Shown: one piece after another, positions 51,318-60,387 of the stretch
How positions within the stretch are numbered: position 1 is the stretch's first letter
How the letters are laid out: each line of letters opens with the position of its first letter
Source of the DNA: Actinomycetota bacterium
GTDB lineage: Bacteria > Actinomycetota > Thermoleophilia > RBG-16-64-13
Assembly (NCBI GenBank): GCA_018830645.1
Contig: JAHJSA010000023.1
Coordinates: forward strand, 71,482 to 135,481
Direction of reading: 5' to 3'
DNA: 64,000 nucleotides
Program-made: the position numbers and the translations under genes
The notes under the pieces: model-generated
Database searches by the model: none
Seen by the model: the letters and a program-made list of their open reading frames with translations, nothing else
Told to the model about the DNA's origin: nothing

Positions 51318-51427
51318 TCAGCCGCCCACAACACGCGTGGCCCGACATGCGCCCGATCGATTGGCGCTACTTCCTGCGCCGGCAGACCTGGGAACATGTG
51401 CTGCTCGGAGACAACCGCACCCGGTAG
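51314..51427 (+). CDS. Possible 37-residue ORF, maybe a gene remnant
   Basis: GTG overlaps the flippase TGA by four bases (GTGA), the same coupling used by real genes here. The product contains DMRPIDWRYFLRRQTWEHVL, which looks like the start of a longer protein, then stops at TAG. It may be the truncated 5' end of a methyltransferase or glycan-modification gene, or not be translated at all. A TAA follows four codons after the TAG. Confidence 0.35.
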   Translation: MISRPQHAWPDMRPIDWRYFLRRQTWEHVLLGDNRTR

Positions 51428-51438
51428 ACGCCAAGCCG

Positions 51439-52116
51439 CTAAGAGGTGCGGCCGTAGCTCGCGTACTGGAAGTATGCCGAGGGACCGGTCGCCTTGTTGA
51501 CCACGATGCCCAGCAACTTGCCCTGGACCTTCCGTAGCGCGTCAACGGTCCGCCTGAGCTCTCTGCGCTTGGTCTGCTTCAAGTTGGCGACCACGATGAT
51601 GCCGTCGACCATGGTGGCCAGGATCGATGCATCGGCCACGGCGAGCACGGGGGGTGAATCGATGATGGTGAGGGCGAATGTCTCGCCCAACGCCGAGATC
51701 ACGTCGTTCATACGGGACGAGGCGAGAAGATCGGCGCTGGACGGGGGCGTGGGCCCGCTGGGCAACACCATGAGGCCGCTCGTGGCCGTCTCGAGGAGCG
51801 GCTTCGCGGGCGCCCGCTCGGGCGACACCAGCAACGTGCTGAGTCCCGCGTACCTGCCCAACTTGAAGTGGCGCGTGATAGCCTGCTTGCGCATGTCGCC
51901 GTCAATGAGTGCCACCCTCTTCCCCCCCACAGCGGAGAAATGGGCCAGGTTCACGGCGACGGTGCTCTTGCCGCAGCCCTCCGTGGGCCCGGTGATCAGG
52001 ATGGTGCGCACCGGCCCGCCCTTGCCGGCGAAGGCGATGTTGGTGCGCAGCGCCATGTACGACTCCGCGGCGGATGAGTTCGGCGGCGCGAGGATCAGTC
52101 GCGAAGAAGCCTTCAT
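51439..52116 (-). CDS. Capsular exopolysaccharide tyrosine autokinase (BY-kinase, CpsD-like)
   Basis: A 225-residue P-loop kinase: Walker A GPTEGCGKST (43-52), Walker A' VALIDGDMR (68-76), Walker B LTIIDSPPVL, and a short C-terminal Tyr cluster YFQYASYG as in autophosphorylating kinases. It regulates polymer length and export together with the Wzz-like protein, whose gene overlaps it by four bases (ATGA). Separate Wzz and kinase polypeptides are the Gram-positive arrangement. Ends in TAG. Confidence 0.9.
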   Translation of the reverse strand: MKASSRLILAPPNSSAAESYMALRTNIAFAGKGGPVRTILITGPTEGCGKSTVAVNLAHFSAVGGKRVALIDGDMRKQAITRHFKLGRYAGLSTLLVSPERAPAKPLLETATSGLMVLPSGPTPPSSADLLASSRMNDVISALGETFALTIIDSPPVLAVADASILATMVDGIIVVANLKQTKRRELRRTVDALRKVQGKLLGIVVNKATGPSAYFQYASYGRTS

Positions 52117-52796
52117 CGCGTTCCTTCCGGTCCAGCTTGCATGACGGGGATCACCCCGAGGATGGGGAGACCGGTCATGGCCTCCAGTTCGTCGTTGTCG
52201 ACGATGTGGTCCTGGAAGAAGTCGATCACCAGAACGAACCCCACCCCAAGGAGCAACCCACCGGTGAGGGCGGCCAGCAGCACGACGATCGGCCCCGGTC
52301 CGGCGGGCGTCGTCGGCGGCACCGCCGGATCGACGATGAGGAGGCGCTCCACCTGGAGACCGCGACTCACCTCGTCCACATACTCCTGCAGGATCGTGGC
52401 CGTGGCGTTCGAGAGCCGCGCCGCCTCCGCGGGGTCGCCACTCTTGGCCCGGATCCTGAGCAGATCGAGGCTCTCCACCTGCTGGGCAGAGAGGACGGCA
52501 AGCACCGACTCCGGCGAGTAGGGCCCGCCCATCCGCTCGGCAACGCGGGCGGCCAACGCCCGGGTGGTCACGATGCGCGCGTAGGTCTGTGCCAACCGCT
52601 GCGAGACCGAGAGCGCCGCCAGGGCCTCCCCGATATCAGTTGAACTCCTGTCTACCCGCACGAGCGCCTCGGCCTCGTACGTGGGAGGGGTGGTGAAGAC
52701 GAAGTACGCGGCGGCGGCGATCGCCAAGGTAGTCAAGAACAGCACAAGGAACTTGTGGCGCCAGACGATCCGGATCAGGTCTCGGACACTCAGCAT
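52113..52796 (-). CDS. Chain-length determinant / Wzz-domain membrane protein (CpsC-like)
   Basis: A 227-residue protein with two transmembrane helices (KFLVLFLTTLAIAAAAYFVF near the N-terminus and VVLLAALTGGLLLGVGFVLV near residue 180) around an extracellular Wzz domain (YEAEALVRV, LRIRAKSGDPAEAARLSN), and a short cytoplasmic tail that would contact the BY-kinase. ATG at 52796, 43 bp below the glycosylphosphotransferase gene. Sets exopolysaccharide chain length. Confidence 0.9.
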   Translation of the reverse strand: MLSVRDLIRIVWRHKFLVLFLTTLAIAAAAYFVFTTPPTYEAEALVRVDRSSTDIGEALAALSVSQRLAQTYARIVTTRALAARVAERMGGPYSPESVLAVLSAQQVESLDLLRIRAKSGDPAEAARLSNATATILQEYVDEVSRGLQVERLLIVDPAVPPTTPAGPGPIVVLLAALTGGLLLGVGFVLVIDFFQDHIVDNDELEAMTGLPILGVIPVMQAGPEGTR

Positions 52797-52839
52797 CCAG
52801 CCTCCGTTCGGGAGCCTGCGCTCCCGGGCACTCGCAGGA

Positions 52840-54345
52840 TCACTCCGCCGCCACGCCCCGTAGGTCGCGATACACCTGCTGGAACGTCAGCAAGACGATC
52901 CTCAAGTCAAGCCAGGGAGACCAGTTCTCGATGTAGTAGTTGTCGTATTCGACCCGCTCGGCCAACGACCCTTGGTTGCCCTTGAGGTCATGCACCTGCG
53001 CCCAGCCTGTCATGCCGGCCTTCACGCGCATGCGGTCGCCATAGCGATAGATATCATGCACGAAACGGTTCACAAAGAACGGCCGTTCCGGACGAGGGCC
53101 AACGAGACTCATCTCCCCTTTGAGTACGTTGAGCAACTGCGGCAGTTCGTCGAGGCTGCTCTTTCGCAGGATCTTGCCGACTCTGGTGATGTAGCTGCCC
53201 CCCGTGGTCCCTTCCACGGCGTCCGACCACATGGCGCCACCCTCCTGAGCTTCAGCGTCCACGGTAAGAGAGCGGAACTTGATCATCTGGAAGTGCTTCC
53301 CGTCGCGCCCGAAGCGCTCCTGGCGGTAGAACACCGGTCCGGCTGAATCGAACTTCACCATCACAGCGGCAGCCAACAGCACCGGCGACGCGAATACCAG
53401 CAGCAGCGCCGAGCAAACCACATCAACGAAGCGCTTGGTCCACCACAGACCCCCCGAAAGCCGGATGGGCTTTATCCCGATCACGGGTATGCCGCGCAAA
53501 CGCTCGAACGGACTCGGCTTCGCGATGGTCTCGAACAGGCGGGGGACCACCGCGAGTGCCACGCCCTTCTCCTGGCAGGTGGTGACGATGCGGAGTAGCA
53601 CCTCGTGCGGGGCCGTGGAGAACGCCACCACGACCATCTTCACATCGAACTCATAGATCAATCGGGCAAGATCGCGGCTGTTGCCGAGCACGGGCAGGCC
53701 CTGCCGCTCCCCTACGTCGGTGAGCGGGTCCTTATCGATGAAACCGATGGGCAGGAGTCCCAGCTCGGGATGCAGCTTGAGACGCCGCGCGATCAAAGAA
53801 CCGATGTGACCGGCGCCCACGACCAGGGTGGTGCTCAGGCCGTGACCGCGGCGGCGCAAGGTGCGCTGAGCCGTCCTCAACATGGATCGTTCCAAGACGA
53901 CTCCGGCCGACATGGCAACGGCGAGCGCCGCGAAGACCCATACGTCAACGGCAAGACCGAACAAGGAAGCGAGAAAGAAGCCCACGACGGGGGGCGCCAG
54001 AGAGGCCACGAGGAGCTTGGGCATCTCATCGAGGGTCGAGAGCTGCACCCCCACGGTCCACAGGCGGAGCTGCCAGAGCATGCCGAACACCGCGATCGCG
54101 ATCACCGCGATCACGATCACCCCCGACCACGCCGCCACCGACGACCATTGCCACACTCCTACCGCCGACGCAACAAGGCCGACGGTCAAACCGTCGGCCA
54201 GGGCGACCATACTCTTCGAGAGCACCCACTCGGCAAAGGAAGCGCCGCGGGTGCGGGTGACAGAGATCTCGAGAACCGTATCTCGCGTATCTCGCTCGGT
54301 CTGACTCCGAGTAGAGTCTATGACTTCCAAGTACCGCGGCATCAC
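52840..54345 (-). CDS. Exopolysaccharide polyprenyl-phosphate glycosylphosphotransferase (CpsE/WbaP-like)
   Basis: A 501-residue initiating transferase. Four or five N-terminal helices, a CoA-binding-like cytoplasmic domain ([19 protein letters not shown]), then the bacterial sugar transferase domain: [44 protein letters not shown] in parts, [25 protein letters not shown] and PGMTGWAQV-like AGMTGWAQV. It starts the repeat unit by moving a sugar-phosphate to undecaprenyl phosphate. Two adjacent ATGs at 54345 and 54342. First gene of a three-gene minus operon with Wzz and BY-kinase. Confidence 0.93.
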   Translation of the reverse strand: MMPRYLEVIDSTRSQTERDTRDTVLEISVTRTRGASFAEWVLSKSMVALADGLTVGLVASAVGVWQWSSVAAWSGVIVIAVIAIAVFGMLWQLRLWTVGVQLSTLDEMPKLLVASLAPPVVGFFLASLFGLAVDVWVFAALAVAMSAGVVLERSMLRTAQRTLRRRGHGLSTTLVVGAGHIGSLIARRLKLHPELGLLPIGFIDKDPLTDVGERQGLPVLGNSRDLARLIYEFDVKMVVVAFSTAPHEVLLRIVTTCQEKGVALAVVPRLFETIAKPSPFERLRGIPVIGIKPIRLSGGLWWTKRFVDVVCSALLLVFASPVLLAAAVMVKFDSAGPVFYRQERFGRDGKHFQMIKFRSLTVDAEAQEGGAMWSDAVEGTTGGSYITRVGKILRKSSLDELPQLLNVLKGEMSLVGPRPERPFFVNRFVHDIYRYGDRMRVKAGMTGWAQVHDLKGNQGSLAERVEYDNYYIENWSPWLDLRIVLLTFQQVYRDLRGVAAE

Positions 54346-54388
54346 GTCATCTCCCGAGCGGCTCTCCCGTGCCCCAACCGCACTGCTA

Positions 54389-54448
54389 TCCGCTATCGGC
54401 TCATGGCCTACTTCTCATTCCGCTATCGGCCCATTGCCTGCTTTTCTT
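54389..54448. repeat. Two imperfect 30-bp direct repeats upstream of the glycosylphosphotransferase gene
   Basis: Adjacent copies beginning tccgctatcggc agree at about 25 of 30 positions. They lie 44-103 bp upstream of the start codon and may be part of the promoter or binding sites for a dimeric regulator. Confidence 0.75.
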
Positions 54449-54567
54449 TACCCAGACACCCGGAGCGAAAACGTCCTTATCGCGCGCCGGTACGTCCCTG
54501 ATTCCTCACGGACGCAGGTCTACGCAACCGAAACACCCACATCATATCCAACATCGATTGGACTCTA

Positions 54568-54585
54568 CCAGTCGTCTGAGACTGG
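54568..54585. promoter_or_regulatory. Inverted repeat CCAGTC-N6-GACTGG
   Basis: A perfect 6-bp inverted repeat in the 272-bp gap between the divergent glycosylphosphotransferase and BldD-like genes. A candidate operator shared by both. Confidence 0.4.
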
Positions 54586-54596
54586 CATTTGCTTCG

Positions 54597-54616
54597 TGAC
54601 CCTGCTATTTTGGTCA
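54597..54616 (+). promoter_or_regulatory. Probable leaderless promoter and operator of the BldD-like gene
   Basis: TATTTT at 54606-54611 fits the actinobacterial -10 form TAnnnT and lies six bases from the ATG at 54618, so the transcript could begin at the start codon. There is no ribosome site. The hexamer is enclosed by the inverted repeat TGACC-N10-GGTCA, a likely autoregulatory binding site. Confidence 0.5.
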
Positions 54617-54617
54617 T

Positions 54618-55130
54618 ATGCGTGAAAACGATGAACTTCAGGAAACGAAGGAAGTCCGAGAGCGCCGCTACGCCGAGCTGGTGGGCGAGAAGCTTCGGAG
54701 GCTGCGTCAGGATCGAGGCATGAGTCTCCAGGACGTCTGCGACCGATCGGGTGGCTCGTTCGTCGTCTCCACGCTCAGTGCATACGAGCGGGGAAAACGT
54801 AGCGTGAGCCTCGAGCGCCTGCTCGAGCTTTCCGACATCTACGGCCTCTCCCCCACCTCGCTCCTCGAGCTCGACGATGAAGGCGAGTTCCAGGGTCACC
54901 TCGGCCGGAACCGGCCTCTGCGCATCCGCGTGGAGCATCTCGACCGCCTGTCTGAGATCGAGCGCCGCCCCTTGGAGAACTACCTGCAGTTCCTCAGGAA
55001 TCTAAGGAACGATCCGGCGCTGGAGATCCTGACCATCCGCAAGGACGATCTGACCTACCTCTCGTCGCTGTACGGCGTGAGACCTCAGGCCCTCACTGAA
55101 CGGTTGCAGGCGGAAGGCATCCTCGACTGA
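54618..55130 (+). CDS. XRE-family regulator, BldD-like
   Basis: A 170-residue protein with an N-terminal helix-turn-helix (LVGEKLRRLRQDRGMSLQDV, STLSAYERGKRSVSLERLLEL) and a C-terminal helical domain (IERRPLENYLQFLRNLR). The order and the SxYERGxRxVxxxRLxELxxxYG pattern resemble BldD, the developmental repressor that dimerises on c-di-GMP in Streptomyces; the c-di-GMP motif itself was not identified here. It is divergent from the exopolysaccharide initiation operon and is a good candidate for its regulator. Confidence 0.82.
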   Translation: MRENDELQETKEVRERRYAELVGEKLRRLRQDRGMSLQDVCDRSGGSFVVSTLSAYERGKRSVSLERLLELSDIYGLSPTSLLELDDEGEFQGHLGRNRPLRIRVEHLDRLSEIERRPLENYLQFLRNLRNDPALEILTIRKDDLTYLSSLYGVRPQALTERLQAEGILD

Positions 55131-55139
55131 CCCGCCCCT

Positions 55140-55157
55140 CTCACGCTACGGCGTGAG
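55140..55157. terminator. Hairpin between convergent BldD-like and Usp genes
   Basis: CTCACGC-tacg-GCGTGAG, a perfect 7-bp stem with a four-base loop, overlapping the Usp stop codon. It could end transcription from both sides, but neither side has a T-run. Confidence 0.5.
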
Positions 55158-55976
55158 CAACACGGGCATGGGCATCTCCCTCATGAGTTGTTCTGTCGTG
55201 CTGCCCAGTATCAGGCGGCGAAGGAGCGAGTGCCCCTGCATACCCATCACCACCAGATCCGCGGGCTCTTCCTCCAGATGCCCCAGCGCGGCCATCACGG
55301 GCTCCCCTTGAGCCAGCACGAACCGGGGGTCCAGCTCGAACGCTGAGAGATACGAGCGAGCGCCCCCTTGGATCTCCGCCGCTTGCCGCTCATCCTCCCC
55401 GACGGTGAGAACCTGAAGAGACGACTTCACATGTGAGGCGAGATCCGCCGCTAGCTTGAGCGCGTGTGTCCCCGCGGGACTTCCGTCGAATAGAAGCAAC
55501 ATGCGCTCGAACGAACCAGCCTCCTGCTCGGCGAGCAGCACCGGCGACACCGACCGGCGTATCACGGCCTCGGTGGTGGAGCCGAGCAGATCCTTGCCCC
55601 ACTTCGCGTGTTCCCCCCGCTTGCCCAAGACGACAAGGTCGTGGGTGGCGCCCAGGTCGGCGATCGCCTCCGCCGGTACGCCCTCTTCGAGACGGCATTC
55701 GACCTTGACTCCCCGGCCTTCTACGCTGCGTCGGAACTCCTCGAGCACCCGCTCGCCCTTCTCCCGAAAACCCTCCAAGATCTCCGTTGGCATGGGGATG
55801 AGCGGGATGCCCTCGTAGGAGTACTCGAGATAGGGGGGCATCTCCAAGAGACGCACGTCGAGCACGTACAGGCCCACGACTCGCGCCCCGTAGAGACCGG
55901 CCAGCTGCACGGCGTGCTCCCGCCCCGCGGCAGCCGGCGCCGATGCGTCCACCGCGACCAGGATCGACTTGATCAT
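55146..55976 (-). CDS. Universal stress protein with two UspA domains
   Basis: A 276-residue tandem Usp. Domain 1 (1-145) starts MIKSILVAVDASAPA and has the ATP-binding loop motif LGKRGEHAKWGKDLLGSTTEAVIRRS in part (GSTTEAVIRR). Domain 2 starts RMLLLFDGSPAGTHAL and has MGMQGHSLLRRLILGSTTEQL, the G-x2-G-x9-G-S/T pattern of ATP-binding Usps. ATG at 55976 has GGAGGAGG upstream. Ends in TAG. Related to, but larger than, the partial Usp at the left end. Confidence 0.92.
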   Translation of the reverse strand: MIKSILVAVDASAPAAAGREHAVQLAGLYGARVVGLYVLDVRLLEMPPYLEYSYEGIPLIPMPTEILEGFREKGERVLEEFRRSVEGRGVKVECRLEEGVPAEAIADLGATHDLVVLGKRGEHAKWGKDLLGSTTEAVIRRSVSPVLLAEQEAGSFERMLLLFDGSPAGTHALKLAADLASHVKSSLQVLTVGEDERQAAEIQGGARSYLSAFELDPRFVLAQGEPVMAALGHLEEEPADLVVMGMQGHSLLRRLILGSTTEQLMREMPMPVLLTP

Positions 55977-56114
55977 CGCCCAGCACCTCCTCCAGGATGG
56001 AGACCTGTCCGAACCTCGACGGGCTCCACACGCCCCGCCGGCCACTCTGCTCTTCTCGTTCCCGCCCGACGGGCGAATCAATCGGTTGGGCGGCGCCCGC
56101 CTGGATCGCCGGAC

Positions 56115-56756
56115 CTATTCTTCGCCCGTTCGAAGAGGGGAGCGGGTGCTCAGGAAGTTGCCCAATATCTGCTTGCCAGGTTCGGTCAGGATGCTCTCCG
56201 GGTGAAACTGCACGCCCTCGACGGCGAACTCGCGGTGTCGAACGCCCATGATCACTCCGTCGTCCGTCCACGCGCTGAGCTCTAACACGGCGGGCAGGTC
56301 GCGCACAACGAGTGAGTGATACCGAGTTGCGATGAAGGGGTCTGGCACTCCATGGAAGATGGTGCGCCCATCGTGATGGATCTCCGAGGTCTTCCCGTGC
56401 ACAGGGTACTCACCGCGGGTCACCAGCCCGCCGAAGGCCTGGCCAATGGCTTGGTGCCCCAGGCACACCCCGAGGATCGGGTACACGCCCGAGAGATCGC
56501 GGATCACTGCGAGGCTCACACCGGCCTCATTGGGCGTACAGGGCCCCGGCGAGATCACGAGGTGGCTCGGGCGCCACGCACGGATGCCGAGCACGTCGAT
56601 CTTGTCGTTGCGGAACACCGCGATCTCACCCACGGATATCTCGCCGAGATACTGCACGAGGTTGTAGGTGAAGGAGTCGTAGTTGTCGAGCACGAGGATA
56701 CGTGCCGAGACTCGTCCGGCGGTCACCGGAACAGCTGCGATCGTGGGGTCGGGCAT
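56115..56756 (-). CDS. trpG: Glutamine amidotransferase, anthranilate/aminodeoxychorismate synthase component II (TrpG/PabA)
   Basis: A 213-residue class I amidotransferase: LDNYDSFTYNLVQYL, the nucleophile Cys98 in LGVCLGHQAIGQAFGG, and the His/Glu pair in VQFHPESILT. It releases ammonia for a TrpE or PabB partner. No trpE/pabB lies nearby; the neighbour upstream is hisIE, three bases away. TrpG and PabA cannot be told apart here and the protein may serve both. ATG at 56756 follows AAGGGG. Ends in TAG. Confidence 0.88.
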   Translation of the reverse strand: MPDPTIAAVPVTAGRVSARILVLDNYDSFTYNLVQYLGEISVGEIAVFRNDKIDVLGIRAWRPSHLVISPGPCTPNEAGVSLAVIRDLSGVYPILGVCLGHQAIGQAFGGLVTRGEYPVHGKTSEIHHDGRTIFHGVPDPFIATRYHSLVVRDLPAVLELSAWTDDGVIMGVRHREFAVEGVQFHPESILTEPGKQILGNFLSTRSPLRTGEE

Positions 56757-56759
56757 GGG

Positions 56760-57425
56760 CTACCCCTTGCGGCGCTCGAGTTCGGTCCAAACCTCTTCGA
56801 GGGGTACTTCGAGTTCAGCGAGCAGCACGAGGAGATGGTACAGGACGTCGCCGGCCTCGTACACGGCGTGCGGCACGTCGCCGGCTGCGGCGGCCTCGAC
56901 CACTTCGGCGGCCTCCTCCTCGACCTTCGCTCCGATCGCCGACACCCCGCCCGCGAAGAGGCGGGCGGTGTATGAACCCTCCGGCGCGGACTGCCTCCGT
57001 TCGACGATCGTACGGTAGAGATCCGTCAGGGTGAGGAAGAGGGGCCCGGTGTCCCCCGGCCCGCAGAGCGACCGTTCGTCGAAACACGTGCGCGTTCCCG
57101 TGTGGCAGGCCGGTCCGGTTTGATCGACGAGCGCGAGCAGCGTATCTCCGTCACAGTCGTATCGCAGCCCACGCACCTGCTGAACGTGCCCAGACGTCTC
57201 GCCTTTATTCCACAGGCATCCTCGAGAGCGGCTCCAGAACCACGTGTAGCCCGTCTGGATGGTCTTGTCGAGGGCCTCGCGATTCATGTATGCGAGCATG
57301 AGCACCTCGCCGGTGTTCCAGTCCTGAACCACGCACGGAGCCAGGCCATGGGCGTCGAAGACCACTTCGCCGATGTCGCCGGCCACCCCGGTTACGATGT
57401 CGCCGGCCACCCCGGCTAGAACCAC
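56760..57425 (-). CDS. hisIE: Bifunctional phosphoribosyl-AMP cyclohydrolase / phosphoribosyl-ATP pyrophosphatase (HisIE)
   Basis: A 221-residue fusion. The HisI part (about 20-115) has the metal ligands in [10 protein letters not shown] and CHTGTRTCF. The HisE part (about 130-221) has [12 protein letters not shown] and the metal motif [14 protein letters not shown]. It catalyses steps 2 and 3 of histidine biosynthesis. The N-terminus holds a duplicated GVAGDI segment made by a 24-bp DNA duplication. GTG at 57425 overlaps the upstream gene; a start in the second repeat unit is equally possible. Ends in TAG. Confidence 0.92.
   Translation of the reverse strand: MVLAGVAGDIVTGVAGDIGEVVFDAHGLAPCVVQDWNTGEVLMLAYMNREALDKTIQTGYTWFWSRSRGCLWNKGETSGHVQQVRGLRYDCDGDTLLALVDQTGPACHTGTRTCFDERSLCGPGDTGPLFLTLTDLYRTIVERRQSAPEGSYTARLFAGGVSAIGAKVEEEAAEVVEAAAAGDVPHAVYEAGDVLYHLLVLLAELEVPLEEVWTELERRKG
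57371..57418. repeat. 24-bp tandem duplication at the 5' end of hisIE
   Basis: Two adjacent 24-bp units (57371-57394 and 57395-57418) that differ at one position. The second unit also contains the TAG of the upstream gene. Probably a recent duplication that lengthened the HisIE N-terminus. Confidence 0.9.
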
Positions 57426-57907
57426 TCGAGGATCACACCGAACCCATCGGTGACGGAGAGACCCTCATACTTCTCTGGCCCCTGCAGGATGCTGATACGA
57501 ACCCGTTGGACTCGGCGGAACTCATCGAGCACCGTCAGGGCGGTCTCCTCGAACTCGCCGGCGTAGCGCTGCTGTTCGTCGAAGTACGGCTGGTCTGTGA
57601 GGTCGTAGGTGAGTACCACATCCTTGCCGTCGACCCGGACTTCCCTAAGGGCTTCGAGATGGGTGGAGCCCGCGAGCCCCGTCTCCAACATCTCCGCGGA
57701 AGGCATCGGCGAGAAGACTTCCTGCCACACGACCCACGCGAAGACAAGGGCCACAACGAGCAGGACGACATTGACTATGGCGTGCGCGGGGCTGAAGCGC
57801 CGCTTCTTCTCACCCTCTGCTTCTCGCCGGTCGTCGGCGTCGTCTTCGCCCTCTCCCACGATGCCGTCTGTTCTCACCGGCACCAAGCCCATATCAAGAG
57901 CACCCAT
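57416..57907 (-). CDS. Hypothetical single-pass membrane protein
   Basis: A 163-residue protein with an acidic N-terminal cytoplasmic part ([15 protein letters not shown]), one transmembrane helix ([19 protein letters not shown]) and an extracellular domain of about 90 residues ([38 protein letters not shown]). No family is recognised. It lies between a GNAT gene and hisIE on the same strand and overlaps the hisIE start. The initiation codon is uncertain, as the ATG at 57907 lacks a strong ribosome site. Ends in TAG. Confidence 0.7.
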   Translation of the reverse strand: MGALDMGLVPVRTDGIVGEGEDDADDRREAEGEKKRRFSPAHAIVNVVLLVVALVFAWVVWQEVFSPMPSAEMLETGLAGSTHLEALREVRVDGKDVVLTYDLTDQPYFDEQQRYAGEFEETALTVLDEFRRVQRVRISILQGPEKYEGLSVTDGFGVILEWF

Positions 57908-57914
57908 GCCCGAA

Positions 57915-58484
57915 TCAGAACTCCTCCCAGCGATCCCTCAACACCAAGAACATAACAGCCACATCATGGTATTGATCATCGGCCGTCTTGAAATAGTCCT
58001 TGAACACCGCTTCTTGCTTGAACCCCACCTTCTCGAAGGCACGCTGGGCGACGGCCGAACCCACGGGAACCTCGGCGCGCAGCTGCTCGATGTCCACCTT
58101 GTCGGCGAGGGCGACGAGTTCCTCGAGCATGATCCGACCGAGACCCCGACCCCTGGCCCTCGCCCCGATGGCCACTCTCACCTCGGCCACGTGACGCAGA
58201 CTGGTGCCCGGGTTCTTGTGAAGCGTGGCGTCGGCCACGATCTCGTCGTCGATCTGCGCCACCAACGGGAAGACCACCTCGAACCGTATGTGGTTCGCCC
58301 AGGAAGCGATCAGTGTGGCGTCGGTGACGTCGTGCTTGAGCAGTCTGCGATCGGTCTCTGGGATGCTGGCGAACATGTCGACCAGGCGCTGCCCATCGCC
58401 CTCGCCGAGAGGCCGGAGCACCACGAGCGTACCGTCCTTCAGCTTCACGACTTTCCGGAACCGCTTGAGCTGCTCGAGGGGCAT
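57915..58484 (-). CDS. GNAT-family N-acetyltransferase
   Basis: A 189-residue GNAT protein: beta-strand LVVLRPLGEGDGQRL, AEVRVAIGARARGRGLGRIMLEE containing the acetyl-CoA loop R-G-R-G-L-G, and the C-terminal QRAFEKVGFKQEAVFKDY. Substrate unknown; the pattern is close to RimI/PhnO-like small acetyltransferases. ATG at 58484 has GGGAGG six bases upstream, which is preferred over a start 33 bases earlier. Divergent from cinA. Confidence 0.88.
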   Translation of the reverse strand: MPLEQLKRFRKVVKLKDGTLVVLRPLGEGDGQRLVDMFASIPETDRRLLKHDVTDATLIASWANHIRFEVVFPLVAQIDDEIVADATLHKNPGTSLRHVAEVRVAIGARARGRGLGRIMLEELVALADKVDIEQLRAEVPVGSAVAQRAFEKVGFKQEAVFKDYFKTADDQYHDVAVMFLVLRDRWEEF

Positions 58485-58558
58485 CTTCGACCTCCCGCCG
58501 TCGACTGCCGTGACCAAAAAGGTATGATACAGCCGGTCATGCGGGATGGGAAGGTAGC

Positions 58559-59812
58559 GTGCGGGGCACAGCCGAACTCATATTTACCGGCGACGAGCTC
58601 CTCCGGGGCGACACCGTCAACACGAACCAGGCGTTTCTCGGCGGCCGACTGCTCGAACTCGGCCTATTCACGACCCACGCCGTCTCCGTCACCGATGACC
58701 GCAAGGCGATTGCACACGCACTCGTCGGTGCCCTCCTGAGGAGCCCTGATGTGATCATCCTCTCGGGCGGTCTCGGACCCACCGAGGACGACCTCACGAG
58801 GGAAGGCGTCGCCGAAGCTCTCAAGCGCCCGCTCGACATGCGCGACGACCTGCTCGCCCTGATCGCCGAACGGTTCCGCAAGCTCGATATCGCCATGGGC
58901 ATGAGCAACAGGAAGCAGGCCTTGATCCCGCACGGCGCCACCGTGATCCCCTTGGTGGGAACGGCGCCCGGCTTCTGGCTGGACGAAGGGGGCGTATTCG
59001 TCGCAGCCCTGCCCGGGGTGCCGAGGGAACTCGAGCAGATGTGGACGGATACACTCCGCCCGACCCTCGTCGACCGCTTCGGCATCGAGGAGGCCGTGCC
59101 TTCGGTGCGACGACTCCGCCTTCACGGCATCGGCGAGTCCATGCTTGCCGACGTGCTGCGAGACATCCCGTGGAGAGGCGCCGGAGTCGAGATCGGCACC
59201 CAGGCCTCTCTCGACGGCATCACGCTGACGTTCAGCGCCCAGCCCGATGACCGCTCCCGGGCACGCTTGGCGGAGCTGGAGGAGCTGGTTCGAGACATCC
59301 TCGGCACCAAGATCTACGGCTCGGAAGACGACACGCTCTCCGGCATCGTGGGCATGTTGCTGCGCGATCGCAACATGACCATCGCGACGGCCGAGTCGTG
59401 CACGGGCGGGCTTCTGGCCAAGCGGCTGACCGATCACGCCGGGAGCAGCGACTACTTCGTAGGGGGTGTCGTCGCATACTCCAACCGGCTGAAGGGCACC
59501 CTGCTCGGCGTCTCGCCGGAGATCCTGCACACACACGGCGCAGTGAGCGAACAGACGGCCGCGGCCATGGCCCTGGGGGCGCGTGAACGGCTGCAGGCCG
59601 ACTGTGTCATCGCCACAACCGGCATCGCCGGCCCGGGGGGCGGCACACCCGACAAGCCCGTGGGTCTCGTGTATGTGGCCACAGCCATCGGCTCCGACGT
59701 GCAGGTGCGCCGCTTCAATCTCTTCAGGTCGAGGGAAGAGATACGCGAGAGGGCAGCCTACGCGGCTCTCGACGTGTTCCGGCGTCGACTCCTCGACTCA
59801 CTCGAGCGCTGA
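58559..59812 (+). CDS. cinA: CinA-like protein (competence/damage-inducible; NMN deamidase domain)
   Basis: A 417-residue protein with an N-terminal molybdopterin-binding-like domain (AELIFTGDELLRGDTVNTN, ILSGGLGPTEDDLT) and a C-terminal CinA domain (ATAESCTGGLLAKRLTDHAGSS, VVAYSNRLKGTLLGV, TTGIAGPGGGTPDKPVG). The C-terminal domain deamidates nicotinamide mononucleotide in pyridine-nucleotide recycling; the N-terminal domain is associated with ADP-ribose pyrophosphatase activity. Start GTG at 58559 follows GGAAGG. Convergent with the next gene. Confidence 0.93.
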   Translation: MRGTAELIFTGDELLRGDTVNTNQAFLGGRLLELGLFTTHAVSVTDDRKAIAHALVGALLRSPDVIILSGGLGPTEDDLTREGVAEALKRPLDMRDDLLALIAERFRKLDIAMGMSNRKQALIPHGATVIPLVGTAPGFWLDEGGVFVAALPGVPRELEQMWTDTLRPTLVDRFGIEEAVPSVRRLRLHGIGESMLADVLRDIPWRGAGVEIGTQASLDGITLTFSAQPDDRSRARLAELEELVRDILGTKIYGSEDDTLSGIVGMLLRDRNMTIATAESCTGGLLAKRLTDHAGSSDYFVGGVVAYSNRLKGTLLGVSPEILHTHGAVSEQTAAAMALGARERLQADCVIATTGIAGPGGGTPDKPVGLVYVATAIGSDVQVRRFNLFRSREEIRERAAYAALDVFRRRLLDSLER

Positions 59813-59820
59813 ATGCCGCT

Positions 59821-60387
59821 CTACGGGGTGCGGGGCTTGCAGATGATCTCGAGCACCTGGATGTCGAAAAAGGTCTGAGCGTGGGTCGGCTTGAGCACGA
59901 GTGCGGTGTCGAGCCCGTGCCCGGTGCCGCCGCAGGCGATGAGTTCGTCGTGAGTGGAGACAAGGCCGGCGTCGGCCGCCATGAGCGACACCTCGATCGC
60001 GACCTTCGTCCCTTGCCCGAAGACCTTGAGTGTCTGTGCGATCAGCTCCTCCACCTGCCACGTCTCGAACTTCTTGCGCACCGATCGACCCACGCCCCCG
60101 AAGGCGTGTGTGGTCGTGAGCACGCGCGCGCCCTGGGCTTCGAGCTCCGCGCGGACCGCTGGGGGCATCTCATGCCTATCGGGGCCGCTATAGCCCGCCG
60201 AGTGGGTGACCACGATCACCTCGACGCCCGGAAGAGCGGCAACGGCCACAGACCCCGTCGGCCCACCGGTGGACGGGACGACCACGCGGGGTATGCGCAG
60301 TTCGGCCGCCCGCGTGCGGACGAGTTCCAGCACGCGCGCCGTGTTGCCCGTGCCGCGGTGCTCGAAATACGTTATGGAACGATCCAC
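59821..60387 (-). CDS. Stand-alone pyruvate kinase alpha/beta (C-terminal) domain protein
   Basis: A 188-residue protein resembling only the regulatory C-terminal domain of pyruvate kinase: YFEHRGTGNTARVLELVRTR, VVVPSTGGPTGSVA and VVTHSAGYSGPDRHEMP. The catalytic barrel is absent and its gene is not nearby. Such free domains occur in several bacteria and archaea and have unknown function, probably binding a phosphate-containing ligand. Start GTG at 60387 has GAAGGGAG upstream. Ends in TAG. Confidence 0.78.
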   Translation of the reverse strand: MDRSITYFEHRGTGNTARVLELVRTRAAELRIPRVVVPSTGGPTGSVAVAALPGVEVIVVTHSAGYSGPDRHEMPPAVRAELEAQGARVLTTTHAFGGVGRSVRKKFETWQVEELIAQTLKVFGQGTKVAIEVSLMAADAGLVSTHDELIACGGTGHGLDTALVLKPTHAQTFFDIQVLEIICKPRTP

